DNA of 64,000 bases from Propionibacteriaceae bacterium (GCA_016717345.1 JADKFR010000003.1:186001-250000); one strand, 5' to 3'. Numbered from the stretch's first letter, positions 32,715 to 41,694 are shown. The notes: generated from the letters alone by a model not told the origin. A program made the numbers and translations.

Positions 32715-33571
32715 CAGGAACTCCCTCTCTCGCAAGCCTGTGCGGCGTCCCCGAAGCCGGGAAGCCAGCGGCCCTTGGCGACCAGCACGGCCGGCCCCGT
32801 CAGGGTTGCCTCGCCGTCGGTGAATCTCACCTCAAGGGCGCCGCCCGGCACCTCGACCTGGACACCGCCGCCAGCCCCCACCCCACCGACCGCCGCAGCC
32901 GCAGCCACCACGCCCGTGCCACACGACCACGTCTCTCCGGAACCCCGTTCGTGGACGCGCATGGCGAGCCGCCCTGGGCCCCGGAGCTCCACGAACTCCG
33001 CGTTCACGCCTCGGGGGAAGTGGTCACCTGGCTCGCACTCAGGGGCGCGCGAGAGGTCGAGGGTCGCCAACTGATCCTCGGATCTCAGCACCGACACCAC
33101 GTGGGGGTTCCCGACATCGACGGGAATCCCCGCCCACTGTTGGCTCCCCACCTTCACCTGGACGCGCGCGTCCGAGACCCTCACCTGACCCATGCTCACC
33201 CGCACCCGCCCGTCGGGGAGGAACCAGGCGTGGCGGAGTCCTGCCCGTGTCCCGACACTCAGGTCACCGGGCTCAACGAGTCCCTCGGCCACCAGAAATC
33301 GCACGAAGACCCGGAGCCCGTTCCCGCACATCTCGGCGAGCGTTCCGTCGGCGTTGCGGTAGTCCATGAACCACAGGTCGGGGTCGCCACTCCACTCCTC
33401 GATGTGGCGGGCTCGGACAGCCCGCAGAACACCGTCGCCACCGATACCGGCGCGACGGTCGCACAACAGTGAGACGTCGGCAGCGCTGAGGAGGAGTTCG
33501 TCGTCCGGATCATTGAGGAGGACGAAGTCGTTCAGGGTGCCGTGCCCCTTGGTGAACGTCAGCTCGCTCAT
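32714..33571 (-). CDS. dapF: Diaminopimelate epimerase
   Basis: 285-residue enzyme converting LL- to meso-diaminopimelate for lysine and peptidoglycan. The two active-site cysteines are in EMCGNGLRVF and WSCGTGVVAAA. GGAGGAG lies before the ATG. Its start overlaps the miaA stop by four bases (ATGA). A retained DapF does not decide between meso- and LL-DAP cell walls. Confidence 0.94.
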   Translation of the reverse strand: MSELTFTKGHGTLNDFVLLNDPDDELLLSAADVSLLCDRRAGIGGDGVLRAVRARHIEEWSGDPDLWFMDYRNADGTLAEMCGNGLRVFVRFLVAEGLVEPGDLSVGTRAGLRHAWFLPDGRVRVSMGQVRVSDARVQVKVGSQQWAGIPVDVGNPHVVSVLRSEDQLATLDLSRAPECEPGDHFPRGVNAEFVELRGPGRLAMRVHERGSGETWSCGTGVVAAAAAVGGVGAGGGVQVEVPGGALEVRFTDGEATLTGPAVLVAKGRWLPGFGDAAQACERGSS

Positions 33572-34512
33572 CGACTCTCCTCCATTCGATCGAGCCTACC
33601 CCGCAGGTCGGACAGGATCGATTCAACGGCTCCGTCTCCGGCCTGGAACCAGGCGATGCGGGGGTCTCTGCGGAACCAGCCGAGCTGCTTGCGCGCGAAC
33701 CGCTTCGTACCGGCCACCGTGGCAACGACGGCCTCCTTCTCACTGCACTGGCCCTCCAACTGGTCCAGGATCTGGCGATATCCCAAGGCTCGGGAGGCCG
33801 TGCGGCCCTGTCGAAGCCCGCGCGGCACCAGCCCGCGCACCTCCTCGACGAATCCCGCTTCCCACATGTGCTGCACCCGCTCTTCGATGCGACGATCCAT
33901 CTCCGCACGAGGGAGTTCCAGCCCGTACTGGACGACACCGGCCAGCGCGTAGCTCCACGTCGGCAAAGCTGCCGAGTAGCTCCCGGTGAGGGTGATCACC
34001 TCCAGGGCCCGAACGATCCGACGCCCATTGCCCGGCTGGATCCCGGCGGCCACCGCCGGGGCAAGCCCTGCCAGCCGCGCGTGCAATATGTGCGGACCCG
34101 ACTGCGCCAATTCCACCTCCAGTGCGCCTCGGACGGCCGGGTCGGTTCCTGGGAAGTCGAACTCGTCCAGGATCGCATGCACGTACAGGGCGGACCCTCC
34201 CACCAGGATCGGCAGGACGCCGCGGGATCGACACTGCGTGAGACACCGCCTGGCGTTGGCTTGGAAGGCCGCGACGTTGGCGGTCTGCGTGACGTCGAGG
34301 ATGTCGATCAGGTGGTGGGGCACCCCCGCCCGCTCAGCCATCGTCGGCTTGGCCGTACCGATGTCCATCCCGCGGTACACGAGCATGGAATCGGCGTTCA
34401 CGACCTCCGCAGGGATATCGAATTCGCCGAGTCGCCTCGCCAGCCTCACCGCCACGGAGGACTTGCCGCTCGCGGTCGGACCGCTCAGGGCGATGACGGG
34501 GAGTTCAGGCAC
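33568..34512 (-). CDS. miaA: tRNA dimethylallyltransferase
   Basis: 314-residue enzyme adding a dimethylallyl group to A37 of tRNAs reading UNN codons. P-loop GPTASGKSSVAVRL, the DSMLVYRGMDIGTAKP motif, and HHLIDILDV are clear. GTG start. MiaB, which thiolates the same base, is encoded 0.4 kb away (34890-36389) on the same strand with an antitoxin-like gene on the other strand between. Confidence 0.93.
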   Translation of the reverse strand: MPELPVIALSGPTASGKSSVAVRLARRLGEFDIPAEVVNADSMLVYRGMDIGTAKPTMAERAGVPHHLIDILDVTQTANVAAFQANARRCLTQCRSRGVLPILVGGSALYVHAILDEFDFPGTDPAVRGALEVELAQSGPHILHARLAGLAPAVAAGIQPGNGRRIVRALEVITLTGSYSAALPTWSYALAGVVQYGLELPRAEMDRRIEERVQHMWEAGFVEEVRGLVPRGLRQGRTASRALGYRQILDQLEGQCSEKEAVVATVAGTKRFARKQLGWFRRDPRIAWFQAGDGAVESILSDLRGRLDRMEESR

Positions 34513-34551
34513 CCAGTCATTGTGCCTTCCCAGGTTGATCGAGCGAGACTC

Positions 34552-34580
34552 TTGGCACCCGCGGTGGAGGAGTGTACAAA
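34552..34580 (+). promoter_or_regulatory. Candidate -35/-10 promoter of antitoxin-like gene
   Basis: TTGGCA (34552-34557), 17 bases, TACAAA (34575-34580). Predicted leader about 45 bases with GAGAGGGGG before the ATG. Confidence 0.45.
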
Positions 34581-34631
34581 GGAGTGGTCAGCCGTAGAGA
34601 TACTCCGGCGTCGCGAGAGAGAGGGGGTCGC

Positions 34632-34814
34632 ATGGATATCGTCGAACAGATCAAGGGTGCCGTTGCGGGCCACGAAGACGAGATCGTTCAGGGCATCGAC
34701 AAGGTCGGTGACGCGGTCGATCAAGCGACGGATGGCAAGTTTGCGGACCAAGTTGACCAGGCTCAGGACTTCCTGAAGGACCAACTGGGTCAGGCCTCAG
34801 ACCAGACCCAGTAG
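34632..34814 (+). CDS. MT0933-like (Rv0909-type) antitoxin family protein, orphan
   Basis: 60 residues: MDIVEQIKGAVAGHEDEIVQ, then GKFADQVDQAQDFLKDQLG, the acidic amphipathic pattern of the MT0933/Rv0909 family. It starts with ATG after GAGAGGGGG. No toxin gene lies on either side (miaA and miaB converge around it), so antitoxin activity is doubtful; the family is also found as single small stress proteins. Confidence 0.72.
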   Translation: MDIVEQIKGAVAGHEDEIVQGIDKVGDAVDQATDGKFADQVDQAQDFLKDQLGQASDQTQ

Positions 34815-34846
34815 GAGCCGGTCAGCGATCTGACCAACGACGAAAC

Positions 34847-34878
34847 CCAGGGGGTCGACCAGACGGTCGGCCCCCTGG
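34847..34878. terminator. Bidirectional terminator between antitoxin-like gene and miaB
   Basis: CCAGGGGGTCGACC pairs with GGTCGGCCCCCTGG (14 bp, one G-U) around AGAC, between convergent genes; followed on the plus strand by TCGTTGT. Confidence 0.7.
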
Positions 34879-34889
34879 TCGTTGTCGGC

Positions 34890-36389
34890 TCACCTGCGGA
34901 TTGGCATCCCGAGTGTGATCGACGCCGGGCCGACGGCGGGCAACGACGCGTCCGCGCTGGCCGGTGGCGACGACACCGCGGCCTGCCAGGCGTCGCCGCC
35001 TCGACTACGGCGCAACGACAACAGGCCGCCATCGGCATTCAGGTGGTGGGGTGCGGCATAGCTGATCTCGACCTCCGCGAAGTCGCCCGGGCGCGGCCTG
35101 TCCGCTGCGTCCTCCGGGACGCGGACGTGGACCAGTCGATTGTCCCTGGCCCGGCCGGACATTCGCGCGGTGGCCACATCCTTGCGCCCCTCACCAGCGG
35201 CGAACATCACCTCGACCCGCTCCCCGACCAGCGTGAGGTTCTCTGACCACGCGAGGTCACCCACCACCTCGACGAGCCGTTCATACCGCTCCTGAACAAC
35301 GTGCCGCGGGACCTGGTCCTCCATGGTGGCAGCCGGGGTCCCGGGACGAATCGAGTACTGGAAGGTGAAGGCCGCCGCGAAGCGCGCCTCCCGCACGACC
35401 TCCAGGGTGGCGGCGAAATCCTGCTCGGTCTCGCCCGGAAATCCCACGATGATGTCGGTGGTGATGGCTGCCCGGGGCATCGCCGTCCGGACCCTCTCCA
35501 GGATCCCCAGGAACTTCGCACTGCGGTACGAGCGGCGCATCGCCTTCAGGACGCGGTCAGAACCCGACTGCAGCGGCATGTGAAGCGACGGCATCACATT
35601 CGGGGTGTCCGCCATCGCTTCGATCACGTCGTCGGTGAACGCCGCCGGATGGGGCGACGTGAAGCGAACGCGCTCCAAGCCCTCAACGTCGCCACACGCC
35701 CGCAGCAGCTTGCCGAACGCCCGTTGGTCTCCGAACTCCACCCCGTAGGTGTTCACGTTCTGACCCAAGAGGGTGACCTCCTGGACACCTTCGGCGACCA
35801 GGGCCCGGATCTCGGCCAGAATGTCGCCGGGGCGCCGGTCGGTCTCCTTGCCGCGGAGCGTGGGAACGATGCAGAAGGTGCAGGTGTTGTTGCAGCCCAC
35901 GCTGACCGACACCCACGCCGCATAGGCCGAGTCGCGCCGTGTCGGCAGGGTCGAGGGGAAGCGCTCCAGCGACTCCAGGATCTCGACCTGGGATTCCCGT
36001 TCGACTCTGGCCCGGTCGAGGAGGGCCGGCAGGGACCCGAGGTTGTGGGTGCCGAAGACCACATCAACCCAGGGGGCCTTGCGCACCACCACCTCGCGGT
36101 CCTTCTGAGCCATACACCCGCCCACCGCGATCTGCATACCCGGAGTTGCCTGCTTCACCGGTGCCAGGTGGCCCAGGTTGCCGTAGAGCCGGTTGTCGGC
36201 GTTCTCCCGCACCGCGCACGTGTTGAAGACGACCACGTCAGGCGAGGCGTCCCCGGGCGCCCGACGGTAGCCGGCGTCCTCGAGGACGCCCGAGATCCGC
36301 TCGGAGTCGTGCACGTTCATCTGGCACCCGTACGTCACCACCTGATACGTACGAGGTCCGGACGTGGTCGGAAGGGTTGGGTTCACCAT
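34890..36389 (-). CDS. miaB: tRNA-2-methylthio-N6-dimethylallyladenosine synthase
   Basis: 499-residue radical-SAM methylthiotransferase. N-terminal UPF0004 domain (TYGCQMNVHDSERISGVLE, with Cys of the auxiliary cluster), radical SAM CNNTCTFCIVP and a C-terminal TRAM domain (LVGERVEVMFAAGEG). It completes the A37 modification started by MiaA. TAGGGT lies nine bases before the ATG. Confidence 0.94.
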   Translation of the reverse strand: MVNPTLPTTSGPRTYQVVTYGCQMNVHDSERISGVLEDAGYRRAPGDASPDVVVFNTCAVRENADNRLYGNLGHLAPVKQATPGMQIAVGGCMAQKDREVVVRKAPWVDVVFGTHNLGSLPALLDRARVERESQVEILESLERFPSTLPTRRDSAYAAWVSVSVGCNNTCTFCIVPTLRGKETDRRPGDILAEIRALVAEGVQEVTLLGQNVNTYGVEFGDQRAFGKLLRACGDVEGLERVRFTSPHPAAFTDDVIEAMADTPNVMPSLHMPLQSGSDRVLKAMRRSYRSAKFLGILERVRTAMPRAAITTDIIVGFPGETEQDFAATLEVVREARFAAAFTFQYSIRPGTPAATMEDQVPRHVVQERYERLVEVVGDLAWSENLTLVGERVEVMFAAGEGRKDVATARMSGRARDNRLVHVRVPEDAADRPRPGDFAEVEISYAAPHHLNADGGLLSLRRSRGGDAWQAAVSSPPASADASLPAVGPASITLGMPIRR

Positions 36390-36398
36390 GGTGGGGAC

Positions 36399-36404
36399 AC
36401 CCTA
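36399..36404 (-). promoter_or_regulatory. -10 element of miaB
   Basis: Minus strand reads TAGGGT, nine bases before ATG 36389. Confidence 0.45.
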
Positions 36405-36429
36405 CCTGCCGAGGACTCACGACCCCAGT

Positions 36430-38037
36430 TCAGCGGGCCAGGGCCACGGCGCGGGATTCCCGCACGACAGTGACCTTGATGCTCCCCGGATAGGTCAGCT
36501 CCCCTTCGACCTCGCGAGCGATTTCATGGGCGATGGCCACCGATTCGGCATCGCTGACCTGCTCCGGGGCGACCATGACCCGAACTTCCCGTCCAGCCTG
36601 CATCGCGAAGACCTTGCTGACCCCGGCATGCGCCTTGGCGATCTCCTCCAGTCGCTGTAGGCGCTTGACGTAGATCTCCAAGCTCTCGCGGCGAGCACCG
36701 GGTCGGCTGCCACTGATCGCATCGGCGGCCTGGGTCAGCACGGCCTCCACCGTGCGCGGCTCAACCTCGTTGTGGTGAGCTTCAATGGCGTGAACGATGT
36801 CGGGATGCTCCCCAAAGCGACGGGCAAGGTCGGCCCCGACGGCGGCGTGAGTACCCTCCACCTCGTGACTGAGCGCCTTGCCGATGTCGTGCAGAAACGC
36901 CGCCCGCTTACACAGGTCCGCATCCAGCCCCAATTCGCTGGCCATCAGGGCTGCCAGGTGACCACACTCCACGAGGTGAGCCAGGACGTTCTGACCGTAC
37001 GACGTGCGGTAGCGCAGCACTCCCAGGTAGGGCACCAGCCCGGGATCGAGATCGGTGATCCCCATGTCGAGGAGCGCGTCCTCCGCCGCGCGCTGGCACT
37101 GCTCGTCGATCTGTCGCCGGCTGCGTTCGTAGACCTCTTCGATCCTGGCGGGGTGGATCCGTCCATCGGCCACCAACTCAGCCATGGTGAGCCGAGCGGT
37201 TTCTCGCCTCACAGGGTCGAAACAGGAGATCAGCACGCTTTCGGGGGTGTCATCGATCATCACGTTGACGCCGGTCACCTGTTCGAAGGCCCTAATGTTG
37301 CGCCCTTCGCGGCCGATGATGCGGCCCTTCATCTCATCGCTGGGCAGGGGGACGGTGGCGACCACCGACTCCGTCGTCTGTTCTGCCGCCATCCTCTGAA
37401 TGGCCCCGACGATGATCTGACGGGCCTTGGCCTCCCCTTGACGACGCGCCTCACTCTCGAGCTCACGGGAGAGTTGTGCAGCGTGCAGCCGACTCTCCTT
37501 CTCGACGTGCGCCATCAGCTCAGCCCGAGCCTGCTCTGCTGAGAGCCCGGCCACCTCCGCCAGCGCCCGACGTTGGGCACCCTCAGCGGCAGTCAACTGC
37601 TCTTCGCGGAGAGTGAGCGCCGACTGCTGCTCCAACGCGGCAGCGAGGCTCGCCGCGGCCGCGGCGGCGTCCCGTCCAGCTGCCTGTTGAAGCGCTTCCA
37701 GTTCCCGTTCCCGGCGCAGGATGGACGCCTCGACCACCCGCAGTTCGGCATTGGTGGGGGCCGAGTCATCAGGGCGGGCGACGGGGACGTCCGGACCCTC
37801 GACCGACTGGGTGGGCGACGCTGACTTGCGCGGCTTGCGTGGCTTGCGGTCCGGATCCGATCGGGGCATGAGATCGGTCAAGGCCCGCCGCCGCCGCTCG
37901 GCCTCCAAGGCTCGCCGCGCCGCTTGGCGAGCGGTGCGCTGCTGCGCCCGAAGGGTGGAAATGAACATCGCTGCCAGTACAAGAACAGCCAGACCCAGCA
38001 CGGCCGCCGCGATCCCCAGCATCAACAGGATGTCCAT
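36430..38037 (-). CDS. rny: Ribonuclease Y
   Basis: 535-residue membrane-anchored endoribonuclease starting mRNA decay. An N-terminal membrane helix (MDILLMLGIAAAVLGLAVLV) leads into a long Ala/Arg/Glu-rich coiled coil, then the KH domain (IIGREGRNIRAFEQVTGV) and HD domain (AAFLHDIGKA). AAGGAGG before ATG 38037 decides the start. The first gene after an approximately 200-base gap from recX that holds no other gene. Confidence 0.92.
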   Translation of the reverse strand: MDILLMLGIAAAVLGLAVLVLAAMFISTLRAQQRTARQAARRALEAERRRRALTDLMPRSDPDRKPRKPRKSASPTQSVEGPDVPVARPDDSAPTNAELRVVEASILRRERELEALQQAAGRDAAAAAASLAAALEQQSALTLREEQLTAAEGAQRRALAEVAGLSAEQARAELMAHVEKESRLHAAQLSRELESEARRQGEAKARQIIVGAIQRMAAEQTTESVVATVPLPSDEMKGRIIGREGRNIRAFEQVTGVNVMIDDTPESVLISCFDPVRRETARLTMAELVADGRIHPARIEEVYERSRRQIDEQCQRAAEDALLDMGITDLDPGLVPYLGVLRYRTSYGQNVLAHLVECGHLAALMASELGLDADLCKRAAFLHDIGKALSHEVEGTHAAVGADLARRFGEHPDIVHAIEAHHNEVEPRTVEAVLTQAADAISGSRPGARRESLEIYVKRLQRLEEIAKAHAGVSKVFAMQAGREVRVMVAPEQVSDAESVAIAHEIAREVEGELTYPGSIKVTVVRESRAVALAR

Positions 38038-38239
38038 GGCGCCTCCTTGGCCGGGGTGGAGGGTGCGCGACCGTGCCACCACCGTGCACCGGTCAGAGAC
38101 CGCAAGCGTCGGCGCTGGAGAAAGCGCTACGCAGGTACCGCGGGGTCTAGTCCCCAGAAAAGGTCAATCGCTCAGCGGTGGTCGTGAGACGCACCTAGGT
38201 GGCAGGCTAAGCCCGGAACATCCATTCCGCAAGGCTGGC

Positions 38240-38773
38240 TCAGGACTCGGTCACCCAGGGATCGGCCGCCTCGGCATTCATCGCCATCGGCGGCTCCCGG
38301 AGGGTCTCGCGGACCACAGCAGCCACCACCGCGCCGGAGAACCCCCGCCTGGCCAGCGCGCCAGCCAACCGGCGGTAACGCACCGCGGGATCGAGACCCT
38401 GGGTCGCTGCGGCCTTCTTGCGACCCAGCGCCCGGGCCGCCTCCAGCTCAACCTCGGCGTCGCGGGATTCCAGGGCACTATCGATCGTCTCTCGATCGAC
38501 GCCCTTGGCGGCAAGTTCCTGGGCCAGACTGCGGCGGCTCTTGAATCGGCGCTCCCCGCTCGCCACCCAATCTCGTGCATAGGCGACATCGTCGAGTAAC
38601 CCCACCTCACTGAAACGCTCGACCACCTCGTCCACTGCCTCGGTCGGAACGTGACGGCGCGCCAAGGCGGCGCGGAGCTCAGCCTCCGTTCTGGCCCGCA
38701 CGGTCAGTTGCCGCAGCGCGATCTCGCGCGCCACGGCAACCGGGTCAGCTCCAGGATCGTCGGCAGGCGACAC
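38240..38773 (-). CDS. recX: RecA regulatory protein RecX
   Basis: 177 residues with three-helix RecX repeats: LRQLTVRARTEAELRAALARR, VVERFSEVGLLDDVAYARDWV and KSRRSLAQELAAKGVDRETID. It caps and inhibits RecA filaments. The GTG starts one base after the recA stop (TAAGGTG), so the two are co-transcribed and probably coupled. Confidence 0.92.
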   Translation of the reverse strand: MSPADDPGADPVAVAREIALRQLTVRARTEAELRAALARRHVPTEAVDEVVERFSEVGLLDDVAYARDWVASGERRFKSRRSLAQELAAKGVDRETIDSALESRDAEVELEAARALGRKKAAATQGLDPAVRYRRLAGALARRGFSGAVVAAVVRETLREPPMAMNAEAADPWVTES

Positions 38774-38774
38774 C

Positions 38775-39818
38775 TTAGAACTCGATCTCGCCCGTCACCG
38801 GGTCGATGCCCTCGGGAACGGTGACCTCACCGATGCCCATGTGCTTCAGGATCCGACGCTCCAACTCATCGGCCACGTCAGGGTTCTTCTTGAGGTACGT
38901 GCGGGCGTTCTCCTTGCCCTGACCCAACTGGTCCGCCTCATAGGTGAACCAGGCGCCGGCCTTGCGCACGATCCCGCACTCCACACCGAGGTCGATGAGG
39001 CTACCTTCACGGCTGATGCCCAGCCCGTAGATGATGTCGAACTCAGCCTGCTTGAACGGCGGCGCCACCTTGTTCTTGACGACCTTGACCCTGGTTCGGT
39101 TACCGACCATGTCACTGCCGTCCTTCAGCGTCTCGATCCGTCGAACGTCAAGGCGGACCGACGAGTAGAACTTCAGAGCCCGGCCACCTGTCGTGGTTTC
39201 CGGCGACCCGAACATCACGCCGATCTTCTCGCGCAACTGGTTGATGAAGATGGCGGTGGTACCAGCATTGGACAATGCCCCAGTCATCTTCCGGAGTGCC
39301 TGGCTCATCAGGCGTGCCTGCAGCCCGACGTGACTGTCCCCCATCTCACCCTCGATCTCAGCCCGGGGAGTCAGTGCTGCCACGGAGTCGATAACGACCA
39401 GAGCGAGCGCGCCGGAGCGAACCAGGGTGTCGGCGATTTCGAGAGCCTGTTCACCATTGTCGGGCTGGCTGACCAGCAACTCGTCGGTGTTGACGCCCAA
39501 CTTGGCGGCGTAGTCGGGGTCCAGAGCATGTTCGGCGTCGATGAAGGCGCAGATTCCACCGGCGGCCTGGGCGTTGGCGATCACATGCAGCGCCACGGTC
39601 GTCTTGCCGCTCGACTCCGGTCCGTAGATCTCGACGACCCGACCGCGTGGCAGCCCGCCGATTCCGAGTGCCACGTCGAGTGCGATGGACCCCGTCGGGA
39701 TGACTTCAATGGGCTGGCGCACCTCGTCGCCCAACCGCATGACCGATCCGCGTCCGTGCTGCTTCTCGATCTGGGCAAGAGCTGCCTCCAGCGCCTTTGC
39801 GCGATCTGCCACCGCCAT
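38775..39818 (-). CDS. recA: Recombinase RecA
   Basis: 347-residue strand-exchange ATPase and LexA co-protease. Walker A GPESSGKTTVAL, LVVIDSVAALTPRAEIEGEMGD (loop L1 region), NQLREKIGVMFG and loop L2 intact; C-terminus ends EGIDPVTGEIEF. ATG 39818 follows AAAGGA; eight upstream codons are excluded. A LexA box lies 141 bases upstream. Confidence 0.97.
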   Translation of the reverse strand: MAVADRAKALEAALAQIEKQHGRGSVMRLGDEVRQPIEVIPTGSIALDVALGIGGLPRGRVVEIYGPESSGKTTVALHVIANAQAAGGICAFIDAEHALDPDYAAKLGVNTDELLVSQPDNGEQALEIADTLVRSGALALVVIDSVAALTPRAEIEGEMGDSHVGLQARLMSQALRKMTGALSNAGTTAIFINQLREKIGVMFGSPETTTGGRALKFYSSVRLDVRRIETLKDGSDMVGNRTRVKVVKNKVAPPFKQAEFDIIYGLGISREGSLIDLGVECGIVRKAGAWFTYEADQLGQGKENARTYLKKNPDVADELERRILKHMGIGEVTVPEGIDPVTGEIEF

Positions 39819-39914
39819 GTCAGTTCCTTTCCTGGCCGGCATGTGCCGGTTCCGTCACTCGACGCCCATCACTGTAGGGACCGCCTCTGACAAGCACTCA
39901 GGAGCTGACGGTGC

Positions 39915-39953
39915 CTGTGGATGACGAGGCCTTCGCCCCTGAGTGATCCACAG
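39915..39953. repeat. Inverted repeat in recA control region
   Basis: CTGTGGAT (39915-39922) and ATCCACAG (39946-39953) are perfect 8-base arms 23 bases apart. Extended, each is one base from the DnaA-box consensus (TGTGGATAA on one strand). The second arm touches the -10 at 39952-39957. Confidence 0.45.
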
Positions 39954-39974
39954 CCTAGGCGAACAGGTGTTCGA
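39952..39974 (-). promoter_or_regulatory. recA promoter with LexA box
   Basis: GCGAACAGGTGTTCGA (39959-39974) matches the SOS box at all but one conserved base; minus-strand TAGGCT (39957-39952) follows directly as the -10. LexA bound here would block polymerase. Confidence 0.8.
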
Positions 39975-39992
39975 AATCGAGCGACACGCCAA

Positions 39993-40187
39993 TCACTTCG
40001 CGCTGTCGGGGAGTTCCAGATTCGACCAGGTCGCCAGCCAGATCCGGCGAACGTCCATCCCCGCGGCCAGCGCCTGGGCTGCGGTCCTGTCGCCCAGTCC
40101 GGTGTGCACCACGGACTCGGCCCACAGCGACGCGTAGGAGTCCCCTACGTGACGCCGCAGGCGAACCCAGTACTCCGCTTCTCGCAT
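39993..40187 (-). CDS. DUF3046 domain protein
   Basis: 64 residues: MREAEYWVRLRRHVGDSYASLWAES and GLGDRTAAQALAAGMDVRRIWLATW are the complete DUF3046 pattern. Function unknown; in actinobacteria it almost always sits directly upstream of recA, as here. ATG 40187 is 10 bases after the clgR stop. Confidence 0.86.
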   Translation of the reverse strand: MREAEYWVRLRRHVGDSYASLWAESVVHTGLGDRTAAQALAAGMDVRRIWLATWSNLELPDSAK

Positions 40188-40197
40188 GGCGGCCGGC

Positions 40198-40503
40198 TCA
40201 GGCCGCGGCAACCCGCGAGCTTCGCACCGGAAGCTGGGTCACCATCGAGTGGGCGTCAATGTGCTCACTCACCCGGCGCAGCAGACCGGCCAGCGGGATG
40301 TCCAGCGCACCACAGATCGCATTCAACAATTCGCTGGAGGCTTCTTTCTGGCCTCGTTCGATCTCGGAGAGATAGCCCAGGCTGACGCGTGCCTTCGCCG
40401 AAACCTCCCGCAGGGTGAGGTTCTCGGCAACCCGAACCTCGCGCAGCGCGCCCCCCAGCATCTCGCGCATCAGCACGGGACGTTCCGGGATCGGCTGGAC
40501 CAT
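40198..40503 (-). CDS. clgR: ClgR-type HTH transcriptional activator
   Basis: 101 residues with a Cro/CI helix-turn-helix (LTLREVSAKARVSLGYLSEIERGQKEAS). In actinobacteria ClgR activates clpP/clpC and other proteolysis genes. The C-terminus ends VAAA, like the ClpP-recognised Ala-Ala tails reported for ClgR/PopR, suggesting it is itself degraded by Clp. TAGAGT lies seven bases before ATG 40503, so the mRNA is probably leaderless. Context pgsA-cinA-clgR-recA is conserved. Confidence 0.85.
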   Translation of the reverse strand: MVQPIPERPVLMREMLGGALREVRVAENLTLREVSAKARVSLGYLSEIERGQKEASSELLNAICGALDIPLAGLLRRVSEHIDAHSMVTQLPVRSSRVAAA

Positions 40504-40510
40504 GGCGTGA

Positions 40511-40516
40511 ACTCTA
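40511..40516 (-). promoter_or_regulatory. -10 element of leaderless clgR
   Basis: Minus strand reads TAGAGT seven bases before ATG 40503. Confidence 0.55.
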
Positions 40517-40592
40517 CCTGTCAATCGAAGGGCACCCTGTTGCCTGCTACAACACCACGCCGGTCGATCCTCTTCCGGTTCCGCTCAGCCGG

Positions 40593-41093
40593 CTAGACCG
40601 GCGACAGTGCCGTCAGGAGCATCTGGAGGGACGTGGCGACCGTCTGTTGTCTGACTGCGGAGCGATCACCGGTGAATTGGTGACGCCGAGCGAGGAGGAA
40701 ATGGTGCTGGCCGAGTTGCGGTCCGGCGAGGCCGATCCACACTTCTCCCGGAGCGTGCCCCTGCTGCGGGGCCGGACCAGCCACCCCTGAGGCGGCGATC
40801 GCCCACGTGGATCCGGTCAGAGTCTGGATCCCGACGGCCATCTCGGTCACGGTCTGTTCCGAAACCACCCCGTAGGTGTGCAGGATCGTCCTTGAGACCC
40901 CGGACAGGCGGGCCTTCATCATCACGTCGTAGGCGATCGCGCCTCCCAGGTAGACCTCGGAGGCGCCCGGAACCTCAGTGATCGTGGCCCCGATCAGGCC
41001 CCCGGTAAGCGACTCGGAGGTTGCCAGGGTCGCGCCACGCTCGCGCAACGTCTTCACGACCTGGGTGGCCAGGGCGTCAGGAAGCAGACCCAC
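40593..41093 (-). CDS. CinA C-terminal domain protein (nicotinamide-nucleotide amidohydrolase type)
   Basis: 166 residues: ATSESLTGGLIGATITEVPGASEVYLGGAIAYD and AIAASGVAGPAPQQG are the CinA/PncC amidohydrolase signature. PncC-type enzymes recycle NMN to NaMN. The N-terminal CinA (MoCF) domain is absent, as usual for the short actinobacterial form. It overlaps the end of pgsA by 17 bases. Confidence 0.9.
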   Translation of the reverse strand: MGLLPDALATQVVKTLRERGATLATSESLTGGLIGATITEVPGASEVYLGGAIAYDVMMKARLSGVSRTILHTYGVVSEQTVTEMAVGIQTLTGSTWAIAASGVAGPAPQQGHAPGEVWIGLAGPQLGQHHFLLARRHQFTGDRSAVRQQTVATSLQMLLTALSPV

Positions 41094-41694
41094 GGTCCGC
41101 CTCCAATGCCTTGAGTGCCTTGGCCCTGAGTTTCCACGCGTCGAGGACGTACATGCCCCCGGTGACCACCGTGAGGACGAACGCAGCGCCCATCATCAGC
41201 CAGGCCAGCCACTGCCCGAACACCGGAAGATGGACCAGCCCTGGCAGGAACAACAACAAGGCGAAGGACTGAAGCACCGTCTTGAGCTTGCCCCCGGCAG
41301 CCGCGGCCATCACCTCGTACTTGAGCATCAGGACCCGCATCCAGGTAATGCCCCACTCCCGCACCAGGATCAGGATGGTGATCCACCAGGGGAGCTCACC
41401 CAGGATGCTGAGCCCGATGAACGCTGCACCGGTGAGCGCCTTGTCCGCGATCGGATCCCAGATCTTGCCGAAGTTGCTGACCAGGTTGTGCTTGCGGGCA
41501 AGGCGCCCGTCGAAGAAGTCCGTCAGGATCGCCACCCCGAAGGCGACGGTGGCCCCCAGTCGCCAGCCGAGATCGGAGGGAGCGACGAACAAGAGGACCA
41601 GGAAGACCGGCACCAGCACGAGCCGCAGCACCGTCAGTGCGTTCGGAAGGTAGGCGGGGATGGGCGCGCGGGGGGGAGTCGACTCCTGTGACAT
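41077..41694 (-). CDS. pgsA: CDP-diacylglycerol-glycerol-3-phosphate 3-phosphatidyltransferase
   Basis: 205-residue multi-pass membrane enzyme making phosphatidylglycerophosphate. The CDP-alcohol phosphotransferase motif is visible as DFFDGRLARKHN followed by GKIWDPIADK. ATG 41694 overlaps the rimO stop (TGATG), indicating translational coupling. Paralogues make phosphatidylinositol phosphate in actinobacteria, but the rimO/cinA context favours PgsA. Confidence 0.9.
   Translation of the reverse strand: MSQESTPPRAPIPAYLPNALTVLRLVLVPVFLVLLFVAPSDLGWRLGATVAFGVAILTDFFDGRLARKHNLVSNFGKIWDPIADKALTGAAFIGLSILGELPWWITILILVREWGITWMRVLMLKYEVMAAAAGGKLKTVLQSFALLLFLPGLVHLPVFGQWLAWLMMGAAFVLTVVTGGMYVLDAWKLRAKALKALEADRGSAS

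Noticed and set aside
34584..34631. 20 extra N-terminal residues on the antitoxin-like protein
   Set aside because: The added residues do not fit the family and a good ribosome site precedes ATG 34632.
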